Origin: Streptomyces xylophagus
GTDB lineage: Bacteria; Actinomycetota; Actinomycetes; Streptomycetales; Streptomycetaceae
Length of the DNA stretch: 64,000 nucleotides
Assembly: GCF_000716435.1 (NCBI RefSeq)
Contig: NZ_JNWO01000034.1
Span: 15,963 to 79,962, forward strand
Reading direction: 5' to 3'
Part shown: positions 36,175 through 46,394 of the stretch, in pieces
Layout of the letters: every line of letters begins with the position of its first letter
Position numbering within the stretch: position 1 is the stretch's first letter
Position numbers and translations under genes: made by a program
The notes under the pieces: generated by a model
The model's input: the letters and a program-made list of their open reading frames with translations, nothing else
What the model was told of the DNA's origin: nothing
Database searches by the model: none

Positions 36175-37152
36175 GTGAGCACCCACGACCTTCCCCTCGT
36201 CGACAGCGGTGGCTGCGGTGACGGCTGTGCCTGTGGCGCGGGCGCCGATGAGGAATACATGGAGTGCGGTCTTGACCCCGCGCTCGCCGAACTCCTGGCC
36301 GACGCCGGACTCGACCCCCTGGAGGTCGAGGACATCGCCAACGTCGCCATCCAGGAGGACCTGGCCGGCGGCGTCGACGTGACGACCGTCGCGACCATCC
36401 CCGAAGAGGCCGTCGCCACCGCCGACTTCACCGCGCGCGAAGCCGGTGTCGTGGCGGGCCTGAGGGTCGCCGAAGCGGTGGTCTCCGTGGTCTGCACCGA
36501 CGAGTTCGAGGTCGAGCGGCACGTGGAGGACGGCGACCTCGTGGAGGCCGGACAGAAGCTCCTGTCGGTCACCACGCGCACGCGTGACCTGCTGACCGCC
36601 GAGCGCAGCGCGCTCAACATCCTGTGCCGCCTCTCCGGCATCGCGACCGCCACGCGCGCGTGGGTCGACGCCCTGGAGGGCACGAAGGCGAAGGTCCGCG
36701 ACACCCGCAAGACGACGCCCGGCCTGCGCTCCCTGGAGAAGTACGCGGTCCGCTGCGGCGGCGGCGTCAACCACCGCATGTCCCTCTCGGACGCGGCCCT
36801 CGTCAAGGACAACCACGTGGTCGCCGCGGGTGGCGTCACCCAGGCGTTCAAGGCCGTCCGGGAGGCCTTCCCGGACGTGGCGATCGAGGTCGAGGTCGAC
36901 ACCCTGCACCAGCTCCGCGAGGTCCTGGACGCGGGCGCCGACTTGATCCTGCTGGACAACTTCACGCCCGACGAGTGCGCGGAGGCCGTCGGCATCGTCC
37001 ACGGCCGCGCCGCCCTGGAGGCCTCGGGCCGGCTCACCCTGGACAACGCCAAGGCGTACGCCGACACCGGGGTGGACTACCTCGCCGTAGGGGCCCTGAC
37101 CCACTCCGCGCCGATCCTGGACATCGGCCTCGACCTCCGTGAGGCGCAGTAG
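36175..37152 (+). CDS. nadC: Nicotinate-nucleotide pyrophosphorylase (carboxylating) with Cys-rich N-terminal extension
   Basis: Makes nicotinate mononucleotide, CO2 and PPi from quinolinate and PRPP. 325 residues; the QPRTase core (from about 37) has EDLAGGVDVTTVATIP, RTRDLLTAERSALNILCRLSGIAT, DTRKTTPGLRSLEKYAV and GGGVNHRMSLSDAALVKDNH. The extra 35-residue N-terminus holds four cysteines (C14, C18, C20, C31), C-x3-C-x-C-x10-C, not part of the typical enzyme. GTG 36175, 5 bp after the nadB stop. coaX follows after 2 bp. Confidence 0.95.
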   Translation: MSTHDLPLVDSGGCGDGCACGAGADEEYMECGLDPALAELLADAGLDPLEVEDIANVAIQEDLAGGVDVTTVATIPEEAVATADFTAREAGVVAGLRVAEAVVSVVCTDEFEVERHVEDGDLVEAGQKLLSVTTRTRDLLTAERSALNILCRLSGIATATRAWVDALEGTKAKVRDTRKTTPGLRSLEKYAVRCGGGVNHRMSLSDAALVKDNHVVAAGGVTQAFKAVREAFPDVAIEVEVDTLHQLREVLDAGADLILLDNFTPDECAEAVGIVHGRAALEASGRLTLDNAKAYADTGVDYLAVGALTHSAPILDIGLDLREAQ

Positions 37153-37154
37153 TC

Positions 37155-37952
37155 ATGCTCCTCACGATCGACGTGGGCAACACGCACACCGTTCTGGGCC
37201 TGTTCGACGGCGAAGAGATCATCGAGCACTGGCGCATCTCCACGGACGCGCGCCGCACCGCCGACGAACTCGCCGTACTCCTGCAGGGCCTGATGGGCAT
37301 GCACCCGCTCCTCGGAGAGGAGCTGGGCGACGGCATCGACGGCATCGCGATCTGCGCCACCGTGCCGTCCGTCCTGCACGAACTGCGCGAGGTCACCCGC
37401 CGCTACTACGGCGACGTGCCCGCCGTCCTCGTCGAACCGGGCGTCAAGACGGGCGTCCCGATCCTGACCGACAACCCCAAGGAGGTCGGCGCGGACCGCA
37501 TCATCAACGCGGTCGCCGCCGTCGAGCTCTACGGCGGCCCCGCGATCGTCGTCGACTTCGGTACGGCGACCACGTTCGACGCGGTCTCCGCGCGCGGGGA
37601 GTACGTCGGCGGCGTCATCGCCCCCGGTATCGAGATCTCGGTCGAGGCACTCGGCGTCAAGGGTGCCCAACTGCGCAAGATCGAGGTGGCCCGGCCGCGC
37701 AGCGTGATCGGCAAGAACACCGTCGAGGCGATGCAGTCGGGCATCGTCTACGGGTTCGCCGGCCAGGTCGACGGAGTCGTCACCCGGATGGCCAAGGAGC
37801 TGGCCGACGACCCGGAGGACGTGACGGTGATCGCGACCGGCGGCCTTGCCCCGATGGTCCTGGGCGAGGCCTCGGTGATCGACGAGCACGAGCCCTGGCT
37901 GACCCTGATCGGCCTGCGGCTGGTCTACGAGCGGAACGTCTCGCGGATGTGA
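37155..37952 (+). CDS. coaX: Type III pantothenate kinase
   Basis: First committed step of CoA synthesis, phosphorylating pantothenate; type III enzymes need a monovalent cation and are not feedback-inhibited by CoA. 265 residues of ASKHA fold: phosphate-1 motif MLLTIDVGNTHTVLGLFDG, GADRIINAVAA, DFGTATTFDAV and ATGGLAPMV. Last gene of the pan/nad operon, also seen at this position next to lsr2 and clpC in M. tuberculosis. Confidence 0.96.
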   Translation: MLLTIDVGNTHTVLGLFDGEEIIEHWRISTDARRTADELAVLLQGLMGMHPLLGEELGDGIDGIAICATVPSVLHELREVTRRYYGDVPAVLVEPGVKTGVPILTDNPKEVGADRIINAVAAVELYGGPAIVVDFGTATTFDAVSARGEYVGGVIAPGIEISVEALGVKGAQLRKIEVARPRSVIGKNTVEAMQSGIVYGFAGQVDGVVTRMAKELADDPEDVTVIATGGLAPMVLGEASVIDEHEPWLTLIGLRLVYERNVSRM

Positions 37953-38227
37953 CCACGCGCGCGGGGCGTTGACGTTTGCCGCCGGGGGTGCCCCCGCCCA
38001 GTCTGCGGCGGCTTACGCGGCCCCACGAGGCGCGCCGCGAACGTTCGGCTCGTCGCGGTATTCGCACCGCCCACTCGCACGAGGTGCCGTCGCCAGGTGC
38101 GCCCACAGGGCGCCGCTGCTCCCGGCGGCAGCTGCGGTGCGCGCGGCGGAGCGGACGGTCCCCGCCACCCGGGCGGAAACCTCCGCGCCACACCCGCCCC
38201 CTATGTCGAATTTGTCTGATTAGCGCG

Positions 38228-38233
38228 TATCGT
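38228..38233 (+). promoter_or_regulatory. -10 box (TATCGT) for leaderless mRNA at 38240
   Basis: TATCGT, 6 nt, then ATG 38240. The rest of the 287-bp gap after coaX is GC-rich and contains no gene that can be supported. Confidence 0.5.
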
Positions 38234-38239
38234 CGCCGC

Positions 38240-38917
38240 ATGCCCACGCCATACGGATCCCGCGGCGGCATGGCGTTCGGTGCGGAGGAGCTGCGTGTGC
38301 TCCGTCGCGCTCTCGCCCTCGCCCTCCAGCCCAGAACCGCCTCGGCCGAGGACGTCCAGGACTGTCTACGGCTCGCCGAATCCCTCGACGAGGCGGTACG
38401 CGAGGGAGTCCGGCTGCGCGCCTTCCTGGTCGCCGACCTCGCCCGGTACCGCGCCGCCCTGCCCGGCACCACCGCCGGCTACCTCACGCTCCTGGAGGAG
38501 GCGCTCGGCGCCGGGTACCGCCCGGACGTCGACGATCTCTCCGCCCTGCGGGCGCTGCGCGGCAACCCGGCCGCCGCAGCCCTCCTGGACCGCTGTCTCA
38601 CACTCGCCGAACAGGACGTACGCGCGCGCCTCGCCCGTCGTACGACCGTGCGGCCCGCCCCGACCGTCCCGGCTTCCCGCACCCGCCTCCTGGCGCTCCC
38701 CGGAGGCCTCTCCGGGCGCCCTTCCGGGGCGGCCGGGGAAATCCTCGGGGAGGACGCCAAAGAGCCCGTGCGCAAGCCCGTGGAGCGGCCCGCGCCCACA
38801 CCAGCGCCCGCGGCGCCGAAGCCGTCCCGGCCCATCCCCACTCCCGGCGAGGTCTTCCCCCGGCGCAAACCGGCACCCCCACCCGCGAATCCGCCGCAGC
38901 AGCTCGCCGCCGGCTGA
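38240..38917 (+). CDS. Conserved hypothetical protein with helical N-terminus and Pro-rich tail
   Basis: 225 residues. Residues 1-130 are predicted helical (FGAEELRVLRRALALALQ, VQDCLRLAESLDEAVREGVRLRAFLVADLARYRAAL) and resemble a soluble alpha-solenoid or scaffold; residues 140-225 are Pro/Ala/Arg-rich and disordered. No membrane segment, no enzyme motif. No family recognised beyond similarity to hypothetical proteins of Streptomyces. Probably leaderless. Confidence 0.75.
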   Translation: MPTPYGSRGGMAFGAEELRVLRRALALALQPRTASAEDVQDCLRLAESLDEAVREGVRLRAFLVADLARYRAALPGTTAGYLTLLEEALGAGYRPDVDDLSALRALRGNPAAAALLDRCLTLAEQDVRARLARRTTVRPAPTVPASRTRLLALPGGLSGRPSGAAGEILGEDAKEPVRKPVERPAPTPAPAAPKPSRPIPTPGEVFPRRKPAPPPANPPQQLAAG

Positions 38918-38952
38918 ACCGACCCCGCCCCGTCCTCCTTCGGGCCCGTGGC

Positions 38953-38958
38953 TACTCT
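38953..38958 (+). promoter_or_regulatory. -10 box (TACTCT) upstream of the 59-residue membrane protein
   Basis: TACTCT, 7 nt (GGAGGGC), then ATG 38966. The 7 nt read like a ribosome site but would be the very start of the mRNA or just upstream of it. Confidence 0.45.
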
Positions 38959-38965
38959 GGAGGGC

Positions 38966-39145
38966 ATGGACTATGTCTCCGCGCTCGTGCCCCCGGTCGT
39001 CATGGCCGTGTTCTTCATCGGACTGATCCGGGTCATCGTGAAGACCCAGGGCGGGGCCATGAAGGCCAAGGAGGACGCGGCCGTCGACGCCGCCATCGCG
39101 CGCGCGGAGAGCGCCCGCCAGGCCTCTTCGGCCACCGACGCCTGA
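38966..39145 (+). CDS. 59-residue single-pass membrane protein
   Basis: MDYVSALVPPVVMAVFFIGLIRVIVK gives one N-terminal membrane helix (about 5-25) split by two prolines; the rest is a short charged Ala-rich helix (KAKEDAAVDAAIARAESARQ). Small single-pass proteins of this kind are common in Streptomyces. A perfect terminator follows. Function unknown. Confidence 0.75.
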   Translation: MDYVSALVPPVVMAVFFIGLIRVIVKTQGGAMKAKEDAAVDAAIARAESARQASSATDA

Positions 39146-39170
39146 ACCTTCCCCATTCGGCGGCGCCTTC

Positions 39171-39226
39171 AAGGGCGTACGACTCCTGCACGCGTGCGCG
39201 TGCTTTCCGAGTCGTACGCCCTTTTT
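39171..39226 (+). terminator. Intrinsic terminator
   Basis: 14-bp arms AAGGGCGTACGACT (39171-39184) and AGTCGTACGCCCTT (39210-39223) with a run of five T at 39222-39226. The loop contains a further CACGCGTG palindrome. Confidence 0.88.
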
Positions 39227-39253
39227 GTGCCTTTTCCACTATGGTTCTGAGCT

Positions 39254-39679
39254 GTGCCTCGCCCATTGGGAGAACTCGAAGACTCGGTCATGACGCGGGT
39301 GTGGAAGTGGAACCGCCCGGTGACCGTTCGAGAAGTCCTGGAAGACCTTCAGCAGGAACGGTCCATCGCGTACACCACGGTGATGACCGTTTTGGACAAT
39401 CTCCATCAGAAGGGCTGGGTGCGTCGTGAGGCGGAAGGCCGGGCGTATCGATATGAGGCGGTCTCCACACGAGCCGCCTACTCCGCCGCCCTGATGAACG
39501 ACGCCTGGTCCCAGAGCGACAACCCCGCGGCCGCTCTCGTGGCCTTCTTCGGGATGATGAGCGACGAACAGCGCGAGGCCCTGCGCAGCGCCGTGCGCAT
39601 CGTCCAGGGACCGGAAACACCCGAACCCGCGGATGGTGTACAGAACCCCGGCTCCGCGCCCTCCGGCGACGGGCGATAG
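39254..39679 (+). CDS. BlaI/MecI/CopY-family repressor
   Basis: 141 residues. Winged-helix domain LGELEDSVMTRVWKWNRPVTVREVLEDLQQERSIAYTTVMTVLDNLHQKGWVRRE (split across helices) followed by a dimerisation helix region. Relatives repress beta-lactamase, copper or ATPase genes and are inactivated by proteolysis or metal. No BlaR-type sensor gene is adjacent, and no Cys-rich metal site is seen. GTG 39254. The following acetyltransferase promoter lies in its last codons. Confidence 0.9.
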   Translation: MPRPLGELEDSVMTRVWKWNRPVTVREVLEDLQQERSIAYTTVMTVLDNLHQKGWVRREAEGRAYRYEAVSTRAAYSAALMNDAWSQSDNPAAALVAFFGMMSDEQREALRSAVRIVQGPETPEPADGVQNPGSAPSGDGR

Positions 39680-39682
39680 CGT
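39677..39682 (+). promoter_or_regulatory. -10 box (TAGCGT) for leaderless acetyltransferase mRNA
   Basis: TAGCGT overlaps the stop of the BlaI-type gene and is followed by 6 nt and ATG 39689. Confidence 0.55.
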
Positions 39683-39688
39683 CCGCTC

Positions 39689-40222
39689 ATGTCAGCAGAG
39701 CAGCCCGAAGTCACCGCGAAAGCCATCACCGTCCGGCGGGCCAGGACCGGCGATGTCCCGACGGTGCGCCGACTCCTTGACGCCTACGTCCGCGGTCGCA
39801 TCCTGCTCGACAAAGCGACGGTGACGCTTTACGAGGACATACAGGAGTTCTGGGTCGCCGAACGGGACGACAACGCGGAGGTCGTCGGCTGCGGGGCACT
39901 GCATGTCATGTGGGAAGACCTCGCGGAAGTCCGCACTCTCGCGGTGAAGCCCGGGTTGAAGGGCGCCGGTGTAGGTCATCAGTTGCTGGAGAAGTTGCTG
40001 CACACGGCTCGCTGGCTAGGCGTTCGTCGCGTTTTCTGTCTCACCTTCGAAGTGGACTTCTTCTCGAAGCACGGCTTCGTGGAGATCGGTGAGACACCGG
40101 TTGACACCGATGTCTACGCGGAGCTGTTGCGTTCCTATGACGAGGGCGTGGCGGAGTTCCTCGGGCTCGAACGAGTGAAACCGAACACCTTGGGCAACAG
40201 CCGGATGCTTCTGCATCTGTGA
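39689..40222 (+). CDS. argA: Amino-acid N-acetyltransferase (GNAT), likely N-acetylglutamate synthase
   Basis: 177-residue single-domain GNAT related to the short actinobacterial ArgA of M. tuberculosis, which acetylates glutamate or glutamine for arginine synthesis. Motif A is EVRTLAVKPGLKGAGVGHQLLEKLL, preceded by VVGCGALHVMWEDLAEV; the C-terminal KHGFVEIGETPV fits NAGS-type GNATs. ATG 39689 with a -10 box 6 nt upstream. Role by family resemblance; no arg genes lie nearby. Confidence 0.85.
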   Translation: MSAEQPEVTAKAITVRRARTGDVPTVRRLLDAYVRGRILLDKATVTLYEDIQEFWVAERDDNAEVVGCGALHVMWEDLAEVRTLAVKPGLKGAGVGHQLLEKLLHTARWLGVRRVFCLTFEVDFFSKHGFVEIGETPVDTDVYAELLRSYDEGVAEFLGLERVKPNTLGNSRMLLHL

Positions 40223-40330
40223 TCGCCGCGCACAATTCGGCGGGGACTTCGGCGGGGACGCCCTGCCCAGGTTCCCTATGTCCGAAACGCGCATCTTTCC
40301 GGACCGGCGAGGTCGGTCGGTCTCTCCCAG

Positions 40331-40392
40331 GGGTTTGTGTTTTTCCAGCAAAAGCGGTTTGCTTTCCGACGTACTGCAGTACTGCATATAAC
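40331..40392 (+). promoter_or_regulatory. lsr2 promoter region, locally AT-rich, with GTACTGCAGTAC palindrome
   Basis: A T-rich stretch (40331-40365, GGTTTGTGTTTTTCCAGC type) precedes the 12-bp palindrome GTACTGCAGTAC (40371-40382) and a -10 TATAAC (40387-40392). The -35 is weak. The 5' leader would be about 60 nt. AT-rich sequence is what Lsr2 binds, so autoregulation is plausible. Confidence 0.5.
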
Positions 40393-40458
40393 AGGGGACG
40401 GCGAAACGGCGGACGCCGCAGACCCCAGACCCGCAAGTAATCGATGAAAGGAAATCCG

Positions 40459-40794
40459 GTGGCACAGAAGGTTCAGGTCCTTCTTGTCGATGACCTCGAC
40501 GGCGGCGAGGCGGACGAGACGGTGACGTTCGCGTTGGACGGCAAGACGTACGAGATCGATCTCACCACCGCGAATGCGGACAAGCTCCGTGGACTTCTCG
40601 AGGCTTACGTGAAGGGCGGGCGCCGTACCGGTGGTCGCGCTTCGGGCGGTCGCGGAAAGGCCCGCGCCGCTACCGGTGGCAGCCAGGACACCGCGCAGAT
40701 CCGCGCGTGGGCCAAGGAGAACGGCCACGACGTGAACGACCGCGGACGTGTTCCGGCGGCCATTCGCGAGGCCTACGAGAAGGCCAACGGCTGA
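40459..40794 (+). CDS. lsr2: Nucleoid-associated protein and xenogeneic silencer Lsr2
   Basis: 111 residues. N-terminal dimerisation domain (AQKVQVLLVDDLDGGEADETVTFALDGK type) and C-terminal DNA-binding domain with the AT-hook-like RGR at 95-97 (NDRGRVPAAIREAYEKANG), joined by a Gly/Arg/Ala linker. It bridges AT-rich DNA and represses horizontally acquired and antibiotic gene clusters in Streptomyces. GTG 40459 has AAAGGA upstream; ATG 40444 in frame overlaps that ribosome site. The last 22 bp overlap the end of the convergent gene. Confidence 0.97.
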   Translation: MAQKVQVLLVDDLDGGEADETVTFALDGKTYEIDLTTANADKLRGLLEAYVKGGRRTGGRASGGRGKARAATGGSQDTAQIRAWAKENGHDVNDRGRVPAAIREAYEKANG

Positions 40795-41390
40795 GCGCAC
40801 GAGCGCCGCAGCCGTACCCGGTGGCATTGAGTGGCCACCGTGTCCACAAGTCGTACGAGATCAGGGGCGCCCTCAACGCTCCCCAGGGCCGACAGTGTCG
40901 GCAGCGAGGCCTCGACCTCGCACCCCGGCTCGGGGGGCCGCAGCCATACGGCGGCCCCCTGCAAGGGACCCGAGCGGCCCGCGGAAAGCGGCTGCCCCTT
41001 CGTGGGCCCCGCTCCAGGGACCGGCGGCGCCTCCATGTGCCCGCCCTCGCCGAGCGCCAGCAGATCCAGCTCGGGCGCCAGCGCGCCCCACTCCAGCCAG
41101 TCCAGCAGCCCCGGCAACTCCTCCGCGCTGCCCGCGGCCACCAGCAGCCGCATCCGGTCGCCCCGTACGGCCACCGGAGAGTCGGGACCCAGCCGCCACA
41201 GCGCCGCGACGCCGGCCTCGAGCGGCACGTCCAGGACGTCGAAACGCAGGCCCGTGACGAGCCGTAGCGGCTCTCCGGGCACCGTGCGCCACCCCAGTTC
41301 GTTCTCGTACCAGAGCCGCTGCCGGTCGTCCGGATCGGGCGGGCGGCGGGGGAGCGGGACCGTGGTGAGAGGGGGGACTGTGCCAACCAT
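40773..41390 (-). CDS. SCO3374-type hypothetical protein
   Basis: About 205 residues, cytosolic, no membrane segment or recognised enzyme motif. Conserved-looking stretches: DDRQRLWYENELGWRTVPGEPLRLVTGLRFDVLDVPLEAGVAALWRLG and ELPGLLDWLEWGAL (RLWYENELGW and the Trp-rich middle are typical of Streptomyces homologues found between lsr2 and clpC). Similar in feel to bifunctional primase/polymerase N-terminal regions, but this is weak. ATG 41390. Its end overlaps lsr2 by 22 bp. Confidence 0.75.
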   Translation of the reverse strand: MVGTVPPLTTVPLPRRPPDPDDRQRLWYENELGWRTVPGEPLRLVTGLRFDVLDVPLEAGVAALWRLGPDSPVAVRGDRMRLLVAAGSAEELPGLLDWLEWGALAPELDLLALGEGGHMEAPPVPGAGPTKGQPLSAGRSGPLQGAAVWLRPPEPGCEVEASLPTLSALGSVEGAPDLVRLVDTVATQCHRVRLRRSCAQPLAFS

Positions 41391-41831
41391 GCCAAGAGCA
41401 ACCGCCGAAGCGGGCCGAGGGTTACGCTGGGTGGTCCGGTGAATGCACTGGGTGCTGGAAATGGGGGCGTTCGGGGGTGTCGCGCGGCGCAAGGTTGTTC
41501 GCCCGTAGCGGAGGGAACCGGTGCGCTCGGCATGGAGTGTCAGTGCGAACGGGTAAGACATCCCTAGTGGGAGGGGGCGACACGCAGAAAAGGGCGTCTC
41601 ACGTTCGCCATCGGCGTACTCATGGTGAGGGTAACTGCCTGGCCTGCGGGAACATCGTCTCGCACCATCAGGTTGGAGCAGATGTCGGCGTTCGGGTTCA
41701 GGAGGCAGTGTTGGTTCTCGGTCCGGTGTCGGCAGTTGGAATGAGCGGTCCCCGCTTGCGGGACTAAGCTGCGGAAGGACAGGGAGGGGAGCGTCCCCTT
41801 ACTGCCTGACCGCTCTGAGGAGCGATTAACG
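41391..41831 (+). other. 441-bp regulatory region upstream of clpC
   Basis: No gene can be supported. It holds a ClgR-type operator (41603-41616), half-site-like GCGAAC at 41547-41552, and must contain the clpC promoter. It also separates the divergent SCO3374-type gene. Confidence 0.6.
41603..41616 (+). promoter_or_regulatory. ClgR-type operator upstream of clpC
   Basis: GTTCGC-CATCG-GCG matches exactly the GTTCGC-N5-GCG motif reported for ClgR, the activator of clp and lon genes in Streptomyces. It lies 216 bp before the clpC start. Confidence 0.75.
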
Positions 41832-44360
<2,529 letters not shown>

Positions 44361-44389
44361 GGCTCAGCGGTTTGGGCTTTACGGCTGGG

Positions 44390-44424
44390 AAGGGGTCGGT
44401 GCTTTTGGGCACCGGCCCCTTTCG
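44390..44424 (+). terminator. Intrinsic terminator after clpC
   Basis: Arms AAGGGGTCGGTGC (44390-44402) and GCACCGGCCCCTT (44409-44421), one G-T wobble, loop TTTTGG, then TTTC. Confidence 0.85.
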
Positions 44425-44459
44425 CATGTGTGAGGGCTCAGGACAGAGGCGGTTATCGG

Positions 44460-44720
44460 TTATTTCGGCGGTGGGGAAGAGAGCGGCGTAATGGACGAGG
44501 GGGACCCTTCGGCCCGTGCAGGAAGGGATTCCGCAGGGCAGATGGGCGTTGTCCAGGTCGCCGCGGGTTGTTCGTCGAGGGGGAAGGGCGCTTCGCCGGG
44601 GGAGCCCACCGCCCGCGCGACCAGGCGGTCGGCGAGCTGGTGGACGTCCTTCTCCGTCAGGGTGCGTCTCTCGCCCTCGGAGGCGGACTGGTCTGTCGAC
44701 CAGGCCCGCGCCGGGGGCAT
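44460..44720 (-). CDS. Possible small gene or remnant downstream of the acid phosphatase
   Basis: 86 codons with strong G/C preference in third positions, beginning MPPARAWSTDQSASEGERR and containing LTEKDVHQLADRLVARAVGSPGE, a plausible amphipathic helix. It starts 15 bp after the acid phosphatase stop on the same strand. No family recognised and the second half is Pro/Ser-rich, so it may be a decayed or lineage-specific gene. Otherwise the 44.42-44.73 kb stretch holds nothing recognisable. Confidence 0.35.
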   Translation of the reverse strand: MPPARAWSTDQSASEGERRTLTEKDVHQLADRLVARAVGSPGEAPFPLDEQPAATWTTPICPAESLPARAEGSPSSITPLSSPPPK

Positions 44721-44735
44721 CCGGAGCCCAACGGG

Positions 44736-45350
44736 CTACGACAACTGGCCGTCGTAGTCCGGCAGTTTGAACGTCTTCTCGGCGTGGCCGCCCGACAGGT
44801 CGGTGGCGCTGTTGCCGATGTTCGCGATGATCGTGTAGCCCTTGTTCTCGATCGCGGTGCGCTGGGCCGTCTTGTAGTCGGCGACGTCCTTGAAGAGGTC
44901 GAGGAGGCCGCGGACGTAGAGGCCGTCGACGTCGTAGCCGTCGTGTTCGAGGTTGTACTCGGTCGGCAGGTAGATGATCCCCGGGCGGGCCGTGACGAAG
45001 AACAGTGAAACGCCGTGCTCCTGGGCGTACTTGGCGACCGCGAGCACCGGCTTGTTGGCCGGCTGCGGCCAGCTGAAGCCGAAGTCGGTCTCCAGGGTGG
45101 TGTTGTCGATGTCGAAGACGATCGCCTGCTTCTCACCGGGCTTCGTGGCCGCGATCCGCTGCTTCAGGTAGGGCAGCGCCTGGTTCATCACCGTCTGGCA
45201 GTCCTGCTGCCAGGTGGTGTAGTCGACGGTTGCCGTAGCAGTGGTGCTGGCCGTCGTCGCGGCCTCTGCGGGGACGGTCAGTGTCGCGAGGGCGGCCGCG
45301 GATACGGCGACTATGGCGGTACGGCGAGCCCAGGGGCGTCGTCTCGTCAT
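44736..45350 (-). CDS. Secreted HAD-family acid phosphatase
   Basis: 204 residues. A twin-Arg-like basic start MTRRRPWARR and hydrophobic core end in VPAEA-AT (cleavage near 30/31), so the protein is exported. HAD motif I is VFDIDNTTLETD (D80 nucleophile, D82), motif II FFVTARPG, motif III with IENKGYTIIANIGNSATDLSGG. It resembles class B/plant-type acid phosphatases. No PHO box was found upstream. Monocistronic or followed by the small gene at 44720. Confidence 0.88.
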   Translation of the reverse strand: MTRRRPWARRTAIVAVSAAALATLTVPAEAATTASTTATATVDYTTWQQDCQTVMNQALPYLKQRIAATKPGEKQAIVFDIDNTTLETDFGFSWPQPANKPVLAVAKYAQEHGVSLFFVTARPGIIYLPTEYNLEHDGYDVDGLYVRGLLDLFKDVADYKTAQRTAIENKGYTIIANIGNSATDLSGGHAEKTFKLPDYDGQLS

Positions 45351-45805
45351 GGGGTGGGGTTCCTCTCACGTCTGTGCGCGGCCGGTCGGTGCAGAAGGCA
45401 TGGTCGCGGGCGAGGGTGGCGTGAGGGGAACCGTAAGGTTACTGAACGGTAGGTGTATAGGGGTCTGCGTCACATGGTGATGCGTGGCGAGCGCCGCGGC
45501 CGGTGACAAGCCGCACAGGCTATTCGGCCCCTACTAGGGCGGGTAGTCGTGAGCCCCGATCGGGGTAAATGGGACTTTTCGGGTGAGGATCGATGGAACC
45601 CGATAGGGCGTTTTGCCGTCCGGGGGGCGATTCATACCCAACAGGTGCTCTGTCAAGGAAGCGGAAGTTTTGCGGTGAAGTACTAGATTGCGTCGTAGAA
45701 GGGTGGTTTGGGGGTCCGGGGGGTCCGGGGTTACCAATGAACGTGTCATCCGGCGGCCGTATGCGTGCCGGGTGACTTTTCTGTCCCCGTCCCCGTGAGG
45801 TTTCG
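45351..45805 (+). other. 455-bp divergent intergenic region ahead of the M23 peptidase, with attenuator-like hairpin
   Basis: Lower GC than its surroundings. Near its right end a 10-bp stem GTCATCCGGC (45745-45754) / GCCGGGTGAC (45767-45776) is followed by TTTTCTGT, i.e. a terminator-like structure 21-30 nt before the start codon of the M23 gene. No known riboswitch consensus was recognised in the long leader. Confidence 0.5.
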
Positions 45806-46387
45806 ATGTTCCAGCGCGCCACGTCCCGTTCTTCCCGTACGTCCTCGCTCCGCACCCGGGTGGCCGTCATGGCCGTCGGGCTGGGAGCCACCGCCGTGCT
45901 GGGCACCGGGGTCGCGAGCGCCGCCACCGCGAGCGTCGCGCCGAAGGCCGTCAGCGCGAAGACCGCCGCCTCCTGGGTCGACCCGGTGAAGAAGTACACG
46001 CTGTCCGCGAGCTTCGCCCAGGCCGGCAGCATGTGGCAGTCCACCCACAGTGGGCAGGACTTCGCCGTGGCCAGCGGTACCAACGTCGTCGCCGCGCACG
46101 GCGGGACCGTCGTCAAGGCCGGCGGCAACGGTGCCGGTGACGGAGCCGCGTACGGCAACGCCATCGTCATCAAGCACGGCAACGGCACCTACTCGCAGTA
46201 CGCCCACCTCTCGCGCATCGACGTGAAGGTCGGCCAGGTCGTCAGCACCGGGCAGCACATCGCCCTGTCCGGCAACACCGGCAACTCCAGCGGCCCGCAC
46301 CTGCACTTCGAGATCCGTACGACCGCCAACTACGGCTCGGCCATAGACCCGGTCGCGTTCCTGCGCGGCAAGGGTGTGACTGTCTGA
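45806..46387 (+). CDS. Secreted M23 peptidoglycan endopeptidase
   Basis: 193 residues. Signal peptide with basic start and cleavage near SAA-TA (about 40), then a LytM/M23 domain. Zinc ligands: H81 and D85 in STHSGQDFAV, H165 and H167 in GPHLHFEI, plus YAHLS. Such enzymes cut stem-peptide cross-links in cell-wall remodelling or germination. There is no LysM or SH3 domain, so wall targeting is weak. GAGG ribosome site. The long leader and hairpin suggest regulated transcription elongation. Confidence 0.92.
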   Translation: MFQRATSRSSRTSSLRTRVAVMAVGLGATAVLGTGVASAATASVAPKAVSAKTAASWVDPVKKYTLSASFAQAGSMWQSTHSGQDFAVASGTNVVAAHGGTVVKAGGNGAGDGAAYGNAIVIKHGNGTYSQYAHLSRIDVKVGQVVSTGQHIALSGNTGNSSGPHLHFEIRTTANYGSAIDPVAFLRGKGVTV

Positions 46388-46394
46388 GCAGCCG

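Noticed and set aside
40223..40330. Extra small gene between the acetyltransferase and lsr2
   Set aside because: Short frames there lack ribosome sites and codon bias; the stretch looks like a promoter region.
45351..45470. PHO box upstream of the secreted acid phosphatase
   Set aside because: GTTC-type elements occur but not as 11-bp direct repeats of the PhoP type.
45351..45805. ydaO (c-di-AMP) riboswitch ahead of the M23 gene
   Set aside because: The conserved GGGGGA, GGGTGAATC and CCGACAGCTCACCTCGCAGGC-type blocks are not present; only an unclassified leader with a hairpin is supported.
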